A DNA stretch of 64,000 bases from Taenia hydatigena. Lineage: Eukaryota > Platyhelminthes > Cestoda > Cyclophyllidea > Taeniidae. How positions within the stretch are numbered: position 1 is the stretch's first letter; each line of letters begins with the position of its first letter. The stretch is taken from the NCBI GenBank assembly GCA_036345935.2, contig JADWOT020000001.1, forward strand, positions 28,526,722 to 28,590,721, given 5' to 3'. The notes beneath the pieces were generated by a model. It worked only from the letters and a program-made list of their open reading frames with translations, searched no databases and had not been told where the DNA came from. A program made the translations under genes and the position numbers. This document shows, one piece after another, positions 21,782 to 33,197 of this stretch.

Positions 21782-21979
21782 TTAGGCGCTGTTCCGCACG
21801 CAAATCATTTCCAAATCCTCGTCTTCGCGTCTATGAGAGACAAGGCAGTCACATCGCCGCAATGCCCATGCTTTGGTGAGTTTGCGAAGATGGTATTGGA
21901 GGACAAAATAGTCTGCGTAGCCTTCTTCTGCACATATCGAGGCTGCGCACTGGTGAACTGCTGCTACCTGGTAACATAA
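21782..21979 (+). pseudogene. HFQILVF block, open copy
   Basis: It is open for 65 codons: VPHANHFQILVFASMRDKAV, then TSPQCPCFGEFAKM, DKIVCVAFFCTY and NCCYLVT before TAA. The same frame is recognisable in at least seven other copies (18.6, 30.6, 38.1, 39.7, 46.6, 50.4 and 51.8 kb), most with no stop or one stop. A hydrophobic segment (IVCVAFFCTY) is shared. The function is unknown. Confidence 0.4.
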
Positions 21980-22619
21980 TGACATTAGAGTTGCTGCTGT
22001 CAATTTAAATTAATTTCGATACTGGCTTCCTTCTGTCACTATAATGTTTGATTGCTCGTGCTCCTGACCTCTCATCCTCTTTCACCCTAACATAGTGGTA
22101 TGATTCAAATAAAGTTCCGCCTACTTCAAGTGCTAATTTCCACTACCCATTTTGGGAAGCATCGGGTAAAGGGGAATGGGAGAAGTAGTGGTGCTTTACG
22201 CGGGTAAGGTAGGTGGGTGTGGGGGACACCATAGTCACCTGTAGGAGGTGGTCGGGATTAATCGAGTGAGTAGGAAAAGGAAACAGCAGTTGATGCGGAT
22301 AATCCACCAGAATCACCAAAATGCACAACATTTGCCTCCTCTCAAGTTTACTTTACTTCTTAGCATCAAACCATCGTCTACCTCTTCCACTAGCCAAATG
22401 GCCTCGCATTCGGTGACTTCAGACCTCGCATGGAATCGTCGGAATGACGTCTGTGATAAACCAGACAAAGGTGGATGCCCAGCCAGCATAAATATAGACG
22501 GAGGCACAGAAGGGTGATTACCTCAGATTGACTGAATTCTCCCAGCGGTTTCTCAATCCGCCAACAACCTTTGAAGGATTGCACCTCTACATTTAATTAG
22601 TTGTTGAGGTAGTGCCTGG

Positions 22620-24050
22620 TCTTATTATTTGTAACAGTCGACCTCTCAGCAATATGGCTACCCGCAGTCAATTTAGCACTCAACTCTCGGATGTCGACAA
22701 GGTGAATGACATTTTTATATCATTGGAAACTAGTCAGAAAATGCAACACTGAAGACCCCATCCAAAAAGCAGTTGGTCTTCACTGGGAACGGCTTGCCTA
22801 ACAGGGCGTATCAAGTGATTAAGACAGACGCCTTGAGACAAGAAGAGGAGACACTAGCTTACATTGGGTTCTTCGCTATGTCAAGCAATTCCATGGGCTA
22901 CAATAAGCCAAAGTTGCATTTGACGTATAAGTCGAATTGAGGAGATTCATGGTATGCAACTTCGTCACCGTTGGGTGGTAAGGTAAACAAATCTCCAGTT
23001 CTCAAATTTCACTGACGGTTTTGACGCACTCCAGAGAACATTGACCAAGTAACACAGTCGCTAGCTGTTGGTTAGGCAAATTTTCAGTTTGTTTGCTGCT
23101 TTGGCCAGTCAAGCACTCAACAATTTGTGCGGCAGAATGGCAGGTTGTGTGCAACCTCAACGAACTCTTGTAGTGAGATTTGTCCATCTAAGTTGTCAAT
23201 TGCTATTCACTTATCAAAATCATCAACCCATGCCAAGAAATAAGTCTCTTTGGGACTTTTCATCAGTTGGAGGGTCATTTAGTTGGTTGATGGATCAGTC
23301 AGTCAGTGAGTCAACAATTTGTGCAGTGGCTAATTAAAAAATTCGCCTCCTTTCTCACTTGGTTGCCACCGTGGCTAGCTGGTTGGCTGGAAGCTTGCTG
23401 AGAGAATGGCAAGTTTGCTAAATAGGCAATAGCGGCAAGTGGCGAGCCGTCAGTGAATCAAGGCGCTGAGTAGCTGCTGGTTAACCCGTAGCCACAGTCA
23501 CGCCCTACAGTCAGTTTGTTATCGACTCGACTAGCCTATTGAACCACAGGTCTGAACCACAACGGAAGATACCGAATGGTGCAGTAATAAGTGATTACAA
23601 GCAAAATGGGAAATGTCCAATTGATATTAGTGATGCACACACGAAAGTTGTCAGTAGTGACTTCCTAAAGACTGTATCTGAACTTCTTAAGGAAGCACGT
23701 TGGATGAATACGTGACTGCGTAAAATGAGTTGGCAGAAAGGCATATCACGGGAGTCCCTGGAGTCTCACTGGTCCATGTCGCTACATTATGACATTGGTT
23801 AATGAAGAAGGAAGATTCTGCTCCATGCCATTGTTCGGATGTGCTAGTAACGTTCACTCCCCTCTCACTTGCCAAGATTTCAAGATGGATTTCCCGGATG
23901 TTTAACACTAGATTCCACTTTGCACTTTAGTCTTCAGTAGAACTGGCTGAGAATGCAAGGACGCGACTGTTTGAGGGTAACCTCCTTTAGTTCGAAGCAT
24001 ATGCCAGAGTCTCAGAGCGCTCGCTGCCTGCACTCGCTAAAATGGTTCGG
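22620..24050 (+). repeat. Older copy of the R1 and W blocks
   Basis: 22620-23340 matches 52440-53120 and 60960-61520 in the same orientation, including AACAATTTGTGC and CACTCCAGAGAACATTGAC. 23340-24050 matches 61520-62180, ending near AAAGCATATGCCAGAGT. It keeps the GGCTAGCTGGTTGGCTGGAA stretch that the right palindrome arm has lost. Confidence 0.7.
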
Positions 24051-24502
24051 GTTGTTTAATAGCTAGCGATCTGGCTATTAAGTAGGTTGTGGACTGGAGC
24101 AATCTGCAGTGCAGAGGATAGCATTGCTGGAATTCCCGTGGGACACAACCTCTCTTTTGGCTTCAATCCGATTCCGTGAATGCTCCGTATGGCATTACTT
24201 CCTCTATTTGATAGATTGCTGATTAACTTAAGGCGTAGCCTCTCTTACCCTCACCAACTATCGTTAACCATTTGACATGCCAAATGGATGTGCCATAGTC
24301 ATAGCTACTGCAGCAGAGATGACAGTTCTGCCTGAATCGATCGACTAAACCCAAGTTTTGAGGATTCCAGTGGCATAGTAACACAGGCGTCTGGTGGTTA
24401 ATATGGCCAAATGAGTGTTAAGCAACAGATGACACACCTCTCGAACTGCTTGATGCTAAATATGGTGGATAGAGAGAGAATTAAGTGTGTTCGTTTTGGA
24501 TA

Positions 24503-25103
24503 AGTGCAACGAGGAATACAATCGGGCAGGTTACTTGAAAGGACTAATGGATGGAATGGTACGTTGGAGTAGTTAAGGAGAGGGAATGTGGCAGCTGAAT
24601 GGCTACTATGGCTAGACGTCTGTTTTCACATCAAAATGAAAAACCGAGGGTGGTGCAAAGTCTTTGATTCGTAGCTGCAATCACACCTAGTAGTCAGTTA
24701 GTCGGACACATGACCACCTCATCGAAACGCTCGTGTGCTAGTCAAGGAGGGATTTAATTTCGCCTAATTGCAAGTACTGATAGCAATGTCTACATGGCTA
24801 ATGTGATGGCCCTGAACAAAGGTTGACACTGTTAACCACCGAGAGCCTGCACACCGACCGCATGGAATAATGACTACGGGATAGCCAGACTACTTATGAT
24901 GCCTTTAGCGTGACTCAAATGCCAGTTGGCACGTCAAATGTGCTGCGCCCGCTGTGAGGGGTGAGATTTTGACCAAGACTGTGATTGGTGGTTGACTGTT
25001 GTTGAGAACAATGCGTCTAATCCTAACCTCCGTTGCAGGCAATTTTCCCAACCTGCGAACTACCTAACAGCTAGGTCATTGACTAACGAGCACACTGGAC
25101 CTA
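24503..25103 (+). repeat. Direct repeat D, copy 1
   Basis: It begins GCAACGAGGAATACAATCGG and ends CACACTGGACCTAG. It is repeated about 1.2 kb downstream with roughly 95% identity by eye. It carries two stretches missing from copy 2: about 160 bases near 24615-24790, and about 20 bases near 24893. Confidence 0.85.
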
Positions 25104-25139
25104 GCCTATTAGAAAACTGACCACGTGAAGCTGCCACTT

Positions 25140-25325
25140 GCACACGCTAAGCACAACCACCTTGCCGAATCGAAGTCCTCGGGCAGCAGACAGAGCGGAA
25201 AGGTCTAACCACCACCCACATTGTGCGCGTCCATCCACAGGAGAGGTTGGGTCTAACTAATTAGCCACATCCTAATTTTGTAGAAGTTAAAACTGATCCA
25301 GATAGAATTTGAGCATCTGCATGCA
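25140..25325 (-). mobile_element. Repeat family A, rearranged copy 4
   Basis: The first part matches the right half of family A on the minus strand (CACGCTAAGCACAACCACC, CCACATTGTGCGCGTCCATC). The later part (AATTTTGTAGAAG...TTTGAGCATCTGCA) matches the left half in plus orientation. The same inside-out arrangement occurs at 28720-28890, so the two copies probably spread as one variant. Confidence 0.5.
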
Positions 25326-25346
25326 AATGTTGTCAAGAAAGGTGAC

Positions 25347-25463
25347 CAAGCGGCAGGAACGAGGCGTCGTCGTCTATTCACCGAGCGGATTGAAAGCCTG
25401 ATAAATGAAATCTTGCACTGCAGCTGCGATGTAGACCTAATTAAGTCAGAAGTTAGTGCGTAA
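25347..25463 (+). CDS. Exon-like segment, basic N-terminal part
   Basis: It is open for 38 codons: QAAGTRRRRLFTERIESLIN, EILHCSCDVDLIKSE, then a possible donor (GAA/GTTAGT). About 80 bases on, TTTGTTACAG could be an acceptor before another short open stretch (KLNTHISDNSQ, then GTACAC). The family is not recognised and there is no second copy in the window. Confidence 0.25.
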   Translation, partial: QAAGTRRRRLFTERIESLINEILHCSCDVDLIKSEVSA

Positions 25464-25727
25464 CATTTGTCAGCAGTCGGTTCCTCCCAGCTCTGACCTT
25501 AAATCCTTTGTTACAGTAAAGCTAAATACTCACATCAGTGACAATTCCCAGGTACACCGCATCCTCACTCATAGACGCCATCGTCTTCTCTGCTTCCATC
25601 TTGCTTTTCTTATGGACAGCAACCTCGTTCATATGTGTTGCTGCCTCTAGCGGATTCAGCAGGCAGGGAATTGTTACCTTTAGTTTCTTTCATTGGACAT
25701 GTTAGACATGGGCTGTTAAATCCAAAG

Positions 25728-26122
25728 CACAACGAGGAATACAATCGGGCAGGTTACTTGAAAGGGCTAATGGATGGAATGGTACGTTGGAGTAGTTAAG
25801 TAGAGAGAATGTGGCAGCTGAATGGCTGCTATGGCTAATGTGATGCCCCTGAACAAAGGTTGACACTGTTAACCACCGAAAGCCTTCACACCGACCGCAT
25901 GGAATAATGACTACGGGATAGCCAGCGTGACTCAAATGCCAGTTGGCACGTCAAATGTGCTGCGTCCGCTGTGAGGAGTAAGACTTTGACCAGGACTGTG
26001 GTTGGTGGTTGACTGTTGTTGAGAACAATGCGTCTAATCCTAACCTCCGTCGAAGGCGATTTTCCCAACCTACGAACTGCCTAACAGCTAGGTCACCGGC
26101 TAACGAGCACACTGGATCTAGT
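25728..26122 (+). repeat. Direct repeat D, copy 2
   Basis: Near-identical to parts of 24503-25103, with the two internal stretches absent and the flanks joined cleanly. A third, much diverged copy lies at 29200-29440. Confidence 0.85.
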
Positions 26123-26725
26123 GCGCCAAGTGACATTTACACTTGACACTTAAGTGGAGGCATTACTACTTACTGTTGAGCCATTGGTCTGCCTATCAAC
26201 GGGCCAGTCATCTGTTCAGATCGCATCCTATTCAACCCAAACAGCACCCAAATCACTCTCAAGCTACTGCTTCAGCACCAAGTAATCTAGGAATAGCATC
26301 AGTTGATTGCTAGAACCACAGGCGAGAACTGCCCTTTGATGTTACTGCCATCGCAGACTGTCCACAGTAGACGCATAGCGCTCTTCACTCACGTGCTAGA
26401 TGCTGTAACAAGAAAACAGGTTTTTGTTTTCTTTTTTTCCGTTTCCTCTCTCCTTGTTAATTCGCAAACCATAAAATCTCAAAATTGCAATTATTTTTAC
26501 ATTTGTTATAATAGTGTCAGAGTGTGCAAGGGTTGGCATAGGTCTGGGAATACATCAAGTAATCTCACTCATTCGCGAATTGAATCCATCTGCATGAGAG
26601 GATAAATAGTTGACTGGACGGGGTTTGGTATTGGTGGAGCATTGTCGAGGACAAACACCACTGGATGTGCCGCCTGAGGTTACTTGAGCCTGATTGCTAA
26701 GCGTCTTCGATGTAAGGACATATTG
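26123..26725. other. No gene seen
   Basis: Mixed sequence with a T-rich run near 26415-26450. No repeat partner was noticed. Confidence 0.4.
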
Positions 26726-26937
26726 CTATCGACATTTGTACTTGCCATCAGTTGATACTACAGCTGACTCATTGACCAGCGGAACAGGAGTTCGTGACTG
26801 TGGCTGCAGGTACTGCCACCGTTCGTCACTTCTTACTGAATGATGATCTTGCGAACCACCAATGTTTCCACCATTACCTTCTACCTGATTCCCCTCAGGT
26901 AGTTGACAAAACCTAGGACTTGATGAGGCGAAAATCT
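26726..26937 (-). CDS. Coding-like segment, unknown
   Basis: The minus strand is open and protein-like toward its end: LPEGNQVEGNGGNIGGSQDH, then RWQYLQPQSRTPVPLVNES and TDGKYKCR before the stop. No splice sites were fixed and no homologous copy was seen in the window. It is listed because its composition differs from that of the shadow frames around it. Confidence 0.2.
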
Positions 26938-27149
26938 CTTGTTGAATCGTGGCATCGTAACATCGTGGAAGGGAAGGGAGGTAAAGGAAAAGCGGAAGAT
27001 TTGCCAAGGTCCTCCATCCCTGCTTTTGATACTGAGTTGGCATTTTGCCACCGATGCAATCGCTAACGTTGCCAACTTGGAAGCCATTTCGGCACAGCGG
27101 CGCATTTGCACTACATGTGCTTGACGAAGTAGTCCTTCATGTTAGACGA

Positions 27150-27900
27150 GAGGCAGCCTGTTCTCACGCTAAAGAGAGTATGCCTCCTTGCCTGGCTCGT
27201 TTTGCGTGGTCACATATTCGTTTCACATTCACCTTTATAAAGCCCGAAAATGGTCTTCGGGTAGTTAGTATTGCCAACTTTCGTGTGGACATCACCAACG
27301 TCAACTGATCATTTCCCATTTTGTTTAAACTAAGCTGTTGCTGCACCATTCATGGCTCCCTCGTTGACTTGCAGATCAGCAATTCAATTAGTTGGATGCA
27401 TGTAGGTCAGCTGCTTGCACACTGGTTCACTGAAAGTTCACCTCCTACCTCTTTTGACTGTCCAGTGGAGTTGTCACGCTCTCACCAACCTACTAAGCGA
27501 CTAACTAACTAGCAGGCTAGTCACGCAGTTGATCAGGTATAGAGAGGAATCAAGCTCTACATCAGCTATGGCACTTGTTGTTGAAGGACAAACTAGCTCA
27601 TTGACCAACCAAGCAAACAACTGACCAATAGGCTTAGTAAGACTTGTCCATTAGCAAAGTGAGGTGCTAGCGAAATGTCAGGGCAATGCGCAGGCATACA
27701 ATTAGTACCGATTAGGACTTTTAATTTTTTAATGGGCTGGTTGGTGCTTGCACATCTCGTGCAATAGCAAGAGAAGAGAAACGGCAGGACATTTACTAAG
27801 GCCCATTGCTTCTTTTTGATTCCGAGTTGGCATTCTGAATAAATGGCCTGGAATCCTTCTGTCTGCCAAAAGTGTTCCATCAGGCTGTAGCTAGTACATA
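27150..27900 (+). repeat. Older mosaic of W/R1 and S1 pieces
   Basis: 27270-27420 matches 36590-36720 (GTGTGGACATCACCAACGTC; CTGACTTGCAGATC-type words). 27430-27540 matches 36800-36900. 27640-27700 resembles the S1 words around AGCAAAGTGAGGTG. Identity is low, so these are old copies. Confidence 0.5.
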
Positions 27901-28680
27901 AAATGGTAGCCAACGGTGGCAGCCGTCAGTCGAGGTTTCCAAGCGATGAAGAAATAGCGCATGCAAACCAATGCATCTCTTTAGCCGAATCGACGTCAAG
28001 TGAATCGTGATGCATCCAAGCCCTCAAAGACGAGCAGGTGTGAACGCACGCCTTGAGAGTGCTCGACACCTTACTGACCACAAGCCAAGTCATGGCACCA
28101 ATTGACTGAGATGCAAGGTTTCGGTCTTGCACCTGACTGTACGAGTGTGAGGAATAATTTCATCAATTTCCTACTTGTCTAACAGTTAAGGACAGTTTAT
28201 GCAATGACAGGATAAATTATGATCAAAGGGTGAGTCGGAGGTAAAAGCGGAGAGCATGCAAGTGGTGTATAAAAGTCGCACAACACCATTGCTCCAAAAT
28301 GTCAGTGTGCATTGGCATCCTGTTCCTTATTTGCTGACTGGAAGCAGTGGAGGGTGATAGGCACTAACTGAGCAAGCAAACATTCCAAAAGGCCTCTCTG
28401 GAATACAGGTTAGTGATGCGACACGGCTGGTGATCTGCATCTATTAGTAGACAATGCAGTGTGGTGGTTGATCTGGCCATTCTGATCAGCAGAGCTACGT
28501 GCGTGTATGCATCCGCCTCCTCGAAATATTGACAGCACCAGGCCTTCTCTTACGTCCTTCGTCCTCATCAAGCTGCCTCGTTATTCAGTTAACTAGCAAT
28601 AAGCAAAGCTGTTTACCTGTACCCAAGCTACTCGTTCTGCGAAAGCGATGGCTAAGTCGGATGGGATGAACGCTGGACCT
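27900..28680. repeat. Old V-block remnants, otherwise unassigned
   Basis: 28070-28110 (GACCACAAGCCAAGTCATGG) and 28300-28370 (GCATTGGCATCC, TGCTGACTGGAAGCAG) match V-block words at 56.57 and 56.77 kb and their mirrors at 41.67-41.87 kb. The rest has no clear partner. Confidence 0.4.
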
Positions 28681-28719
28681 ATTGCAGCATGTTAGGAAAT
28701 CGACCACGGATGGCTGCTA

Positions 28720-28890
28720 ACAACCAAACAAACTCCTCGCCATTTTGAATGCCGCTGAAATTATGCGGAGCAGAACGGTTTAGCCGACATCCATATTGTG
28801 CACGTCCATTCACAGGGGAATTTAGGTCTAGATAATTGACCACATCCAACTTTTGTGGGGACAGATCTGCTCCAGAGCAAAGTTGAGCAT
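28720..28890 (-). mobile_element. Repeat family A, rearranged copy 5
   Basis: Same inside-out layout as 25140-25325. The minus strand also keeps an open stretch FSGIQNGEEFVWLLAAIRGR just to its left in the window (28680-28780), protein-like but unrecognised. Confidence 0.45.
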
Positions 28891-28904
28891 CTGCACTCAT
28901 CCAT

Positions 28905-28990
28905 CTCGGCTGCATTCATGTACTCACCAAACATTCCAATCATTTACGAAGTATGCGTTCTATAGCCGGCCTATCTTTGCATTTACGTGG
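28905..28990 (+). repeat. Short repeat shared with the last USP5-like intron
   Basis: TGCATTCATGTACTCACCAA and the next 60 bases match 12005-12090, which lies inside the last intron of the USP5-like pseudogene. Both sites adjoin family A copies, so this piece may travel with that element. Confidence 0.6.
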
Positions 28991-29199
28991 ACCTTCTTCC
29001 AACCGACCGTCCATCCATCCATCCACATGCTACTCGTGCATCATCCTTTCATCTCTTTTCTTCCTCTTCCACCCACTCAGTGTCTTGTTGCGAAAACTTG
29101 GCGAATTGCGGTGGTGATTGAGTCAGAGCTAAAAGAATGGAAGTAAGAAAGAATCTTACGAAACTGTTATTCAACGAGGCGTATGCGCTTACTCAGTGT

Positions 29200-29440
29200 T
29201 TTAGGATGCAGGACGGTTATGTGCTTGGAAAACACTTAATTATCTCATCAAAATTCTCGTCTGCTAGTCAACGAGGGATTTGGGTATCGGCTAATCGCGA
29301 GCACTACTGACGATATTTAAATAGCTAATGAGGTGTCCTCACACAAATGTTGACAATATTGACCACCAAAAGAATGCAAGTCGACCACATTGACGGATGA
29401 TCACGGGACAGCCAGATTACTTATGGTGCTTTCAAAGTAA
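29200..29440 (+). repeat. Direct repeat D, diverged copy 3
   Basis: It matches 24690-24910 (CTGCTAGTCAACGAGGGATTT against GTGCTAGTCAAGGAGGGATTT; CAGCCAGATTACTTATGGTG). It retains the stretch that copy 2 lost. Confidence 0.55.
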
Positions 29441-30000
29441 CAAAACCATTAACCTCTTTCGACCAACAATAAAAATGGACTCTTTCTTTTCAGTATCCGA
29501 CAGATTAACGTCCAGAAAGCCGCTTTACGGTATGGCAGCTCTTGCCACTGCAGCAGACACCGCATGATGAAAATCATCCACCTCCATTTGCATCGCCGTC
29601 TCCTCAGCCATTAACCCTCCCATGTCGATATACTTAGTCCGCAAAGATAAGGGAGATTTTCACTAATTGCACTTAAACTGACAATTTTGCGAATAAATGG
29701 CAAAGAATGCTCTAACATTTCAAGCGTCACATTAGCCTTAACCAGTGCTACTGTCCTCATAATTACTTCAGCTTAGTGCCTGTATGTTCTATTAATTGTA
29801 AAGCGTGTGATTTATAGATGAAGGCTGGTGATTAGACATTTTGATTGCTACCTTAATGAATGAGTAAATGCCGATGTGGATAATGCCTACAAACTAAGAA
29901 GTCTAAGGCTAAAATATCGCCTATGCTACTACTAGCTGCCCAAACAATGAAAGCAAGTCAGCTGAAAGACGTATGCTGAGTCTGCAAGTAATTATAGACC
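29440..30000. other. No gene seen
   Basis: Unassigned sequence with AT-rich parts. It ends where U-block similarity begins. Confidence 0.35.
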
Positions 30001-30480
30001 AAGTGATTGAGCACAAAAGCATGAAGCAAGTCTTGAGCCAGAACCGATATGTAACTCCTACAAAGTGACTTGACCAGTATGCAGATGAGGAGGAGGAGGA
30101 AGAGAGAGAGAAGGAAGTGAGACTCACTTGGATCAATGCCTGGACATACGGCCTCAGTGACCGGTGCAACCTCCTCGTCACGAAGGGGAGATATTGCAAA
30201 ACTGGTTGTCTCCTGGTCCACTGAGGCCGGTGACAATCTTCGTTTGTGGCGTCCACAGGGTCTCGCCTCAACTCCACCTGAGCGCCGATAGCGTTCCCCC
30301 ACCTCACACTCCTCCCTTGTCACATCTGCAAGGCAGCAGATTGATTAGCGAAATGGACACACTTACAGTTGACAAGGGTTCCAGCGAATCCAACAATTGC
30401 CTACATGTAGGACCATGTGAATAGGTTCAGCGCACTGCTCCAATTGAGCAGTGCGAAGCTCACATACGCGAGCAGAAATA
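30000..30480 (+). repeat. Older U-block copy with exon-like antisense frames
   Basis: It matches 53.4-53.9 kb in the same orientation and 44.5-45.0 kb inverted. On the minus strand one frame reads RRLSPASVDQETTSFAISPL, then DEEVAPVTEAVCPGIDP and a donor-like GTGAGT. The palindrome copies keep LPSASVDQETTSFA and then stop. Further along, LYAVFLLAYVSFALLNWSSA (here) aligns with VYTAFLLAYAGFALLNWSSA (palindrome), a hydrophobic segment long enough to span a membrane. The family is not recognised. Confidence 0.5.
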
Positions 30481-30599
30481 CGGCATAGAGCACTCCTTCT
30501 GCCGACAGCATCGCGAGTGAATCACGGAAATATGAAACTGGCGACGATGCGCTTAAAAGCACATCGATCGATGGATTGAAGACGACAATTTGAACTGCA

Positions 30600-31820
30600 A
30601 GACTGGGTACGTGCTGCAGAAGGCAGCGCAGACTATTTCATCCTCCAGCAGTGTCTTCGCCAAGTCACCAAAACACAAACATTGCTATGACGTGGCCGCC
30701 TCATCTGTCATCAACGAAAAGACGATGATCCATTTGTCCAGGCGTGCCAAACGCAAATGAATGGATTATACTAGACATTGTGCACTATCTGCTCCCACTC
30801 TGCTCGTTGCAAAGGAGGAGATATAAAATCCGCAATCCTTAATGCATTTTGCGATTCGGTCTTGCAATAAATGCTTTCATTTTGCTACTTGGAGAATTCT
30901 CTTTCAAGCAGTGAAGCATATGTCACCTGAGGTATTGTTAAAACAGACACCATACAGGGCCCTTGCGGACGGATGCACGAAAAAGTTTCTGATGTGCTTG
31001 TTCTCTTCTGTCTGTTCTATATTTGGTATATTCCTAAGACCGCTAAAATTACGAGGACTCGTTCAAGTCGAAAAAACGTCTCCGACAATGTCGCTCATGC
31101 AGGGAGTGTACGTATCGACATGGGACGGTAAAATTCACTAGATGATTGTAAAGACGAAGTTCATCGCGTCTCAAAACTTCTTGAGGCAGCAATCCGCTAT
31201 GGAACCAAGGAGACAAAAGATGATTATGGGAACGTTAGCGGTCGAGAAAACACAAGGGATCGAAATCGAGCGACTTTACTAGCGGGTAACACACCTGCCT
31301 GTCCAAGTAGACAAGTTGTGCAGACGTGGCTTGTCTAGTGATAAGGTCACCAATGGATGCAGAAACGGTCTCGATCCACATTGACTGAGCGGTGACTTCC
31401 ACGAAGCGTGAAGCTGTTACAATGTCAGCAGCTGTGTGTCGACACATTCACAAAGGTGTGCCAAGTAGCGGATTTCGTCTTTCCTTACTTGAACCTCATT
31501 CACTCGAAACGAGTAGATCGAATACAGATTGGCATCAGTATCCATCACTGGTGACAAGAGTAACGAGGTGAGGTGATGAGAATTAAACGCGTTTGGAGGA
31601 GGACCAGTGCTCTTGCTCTTTCACCGCTGTCTCTGTGGTTGGTGCTGCTGCGCCACTCTGCCGAATTCTACAACCAGACTGACCACAGCACCATTAATGA
31701 GGCCAAATGTCGGGCCGCATCATCATGTCGACACCTTTGCATTATGTTTGCCTGAATAATTAGTCCTCAAATTTGGACGAGAAACGTTCAACAAACACGT
31801 GTCTGATTGCCGAACAGTCA
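30600..31820 (-). repeat. Older S2-block copy, minus orientation
   Basis: On the minus strand the blocks run in the same order as in the younger S2 copies: DVFVER exon (31760-31819, HVFVERFSSKFED then TAA), MQRCRHDDAARH block, IYSFRVNEVQVRKDE block (about 31430-31550), CMSDIVG...CFNN block (about 30900-31110), HFQILVF-type block (30600-30760, one stop). Divergence is high but frames are kept. Confidence 0.65.
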
Positions 31821-31912
31821 TTAAATAAGATTGTTAAAAGTTGACAGAATCTTAGAAAATCAGCCATTTGAAGCTGCAATCAACCCAACAAACTCAAAGG
31901 GTAGTAAGAAGC

Positions 31913-32350
31913 ATAAATTTTGTTTCTTTACTAGGCATAGCCTCACGTTCAACTTTTGTGGCGACCAGTTCTTGCCCAAAGCAACTTCGAGCAGGTGTTG
32001 ACCACTGAATAATGTTATGCAATAATAATTTATTTGAATAGACCTGTCTCTTGACGCGGGCAGTGCAGGAGCCAGTATGAAATGTTATTTCTCCGGCCAC
32101 CAATTCAGCTGGCATAATGACGGTGGCGATTTGTTCCTTCTCTTTGCTCACCTTTCCTAACATTCTCTGCGTGCAGATGCTCAAATTTACTCTGGGTGAG
32201 AATCGAGTGCGCCTATTCAGCTTGACCCAAATTCTGTGGTGGATGGACGTGCAGAATGTGGGTTTCCGTTAGACATTTCTACTCTTCGTGATATCGGCGG
32301 GTTCCAACCTGGTGAGGAGGCTGTGCCTAGTAAGGAAAAACGAAATTGAT
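31913..32350 (+). mobile_element. Repeat family A, copy 3, complete
   Basis: 438 bp bounded by imperfect inverted repeats: left TTTACTAGGCATAGCCTCA, right GAGGCTGTGCCTAGTAAGG. The interior matches copies 1 and 2 throughout, including AATAATTTATTTGAATAG. No coding capacity is seen. A MITE-like element is likely; no flanking duplication was confirmed. Confidence 0.6.
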
Positions 32351-33055
32351 CAGATTCAGGAGGGTGAAGTGTTATGGGTTCTCGCAATCCCAGCGAACTC
32401 CAAGTCTTCCGACAATTGCTCACAGGTCAAGAGCCATCATTAACCATCAATACGCTTAAGTGAAAACACCCAGAACATGGACTCATCGGTAGGCGCCTTC
32501 GCCGCTGTCTGGTTTCCTTGCCAGCTCCCATTCGCTTAGTTGCACCTTGACTCATTCGTTAAATGGGCAACAATGACTCTGTCTTCAGGCCTCTATCCGA
32601 TGAGTTCCTCCATTCTAGTTTGACCAAACCATCCACCTGGCCTACCAACTGCTCAAATGATTAGTTCCTAGCGCGGCTTCTCCCATTACAGTGTCTACTT
32701 TCTCTGGAGGCATTGATGCCAACCCTCCAGACCTTGATGACTTCATGACGAAGATGCCAGCAATGATGTGGCTCATTGCAGATGGGTGGATTAGAATTGA
32801 TGGATGAGTATACCCGAAGAACTAGAAGATATTGTGGCGGAACATCAACACAAACGCAGACGATAGTCTCAAGATCTGAGATATAATTCCTCCCGTCCTT
32901 CTACTTTGATTATTATCATAGTGAAAAGTTGTGAAGGTAATCAAAGTAGGATGTAGGTAGGAATTCTATGTCAGTTTTTTGAATCCTCTACTTGCGTTTA
33001 CGTTGCTGTTTTACGACGTAAATCCATGTTTTGGCAAAATTGATGGTGCTCGACA
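32351..33055. other. No gene or repeat seen
   Basis: This is one of the few parts of the repeat domain without an obvious partner in the window. It is the upstream flank of the exon candidate at 33056. Confidence 0.4.
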
Positions 33056-33197
33056 ATGAGCTCAGATTGCGAAGAAGAGGTTGGATCCGAAAAATTCAAG
33101 CTGATTGCATTGCATTATTTAAGCAGAGCGATGTCCACTCAGGGAGAACAAAACGCAAGGCAACTTCCTTTCGACAATGTTTTCACTTCATCAAAAC
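33056..33197 (+). CDS. Candidate first exon of a small gene
   Basis: An ATG after GCTCGACA opens MSSDCEEEVGSEKFKLIALH, YLSRAMSTQGEQNARQLPFD, NVFTSSK, then the donor GTAAGA. The acidic start and mixed body look like a real N-terminus. Past the donor, another frame at about 33234-33380 is open (SKDEDLKFVCEAASCQEGD) to TAA, with AATAAA at 33352-33357. A two-exon gene is possible, but no acceptor joins the frames in phase. The family is not recognised and no second copy was seen. Confidence 0.35.

Larger units (their letters stand above)
20300..22620 (+). repeat. Older palindrome, right arm (S2 family, plus orientation)
   Basis: It is homologous in the same orientation to 51.0-52.5 kb and 59.3-60.9 kb, and in inverted orientation to 18.2-20.28 kb. 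A segment near 20460-20570 (MSVAARGANDARAGVHNCAS) instead matches the S1 block, so the unit boundaries differ from those in the young palindrome. Confidence 0.7.

Noticed and set aside
25497..25560. C2-domain-like peptide (SDLKSFVTVKL)
   Set aside because: The resemblance covers about a dozen residues and crosses a probable acceptor (TTTGTTACAG), so it is likely chance.
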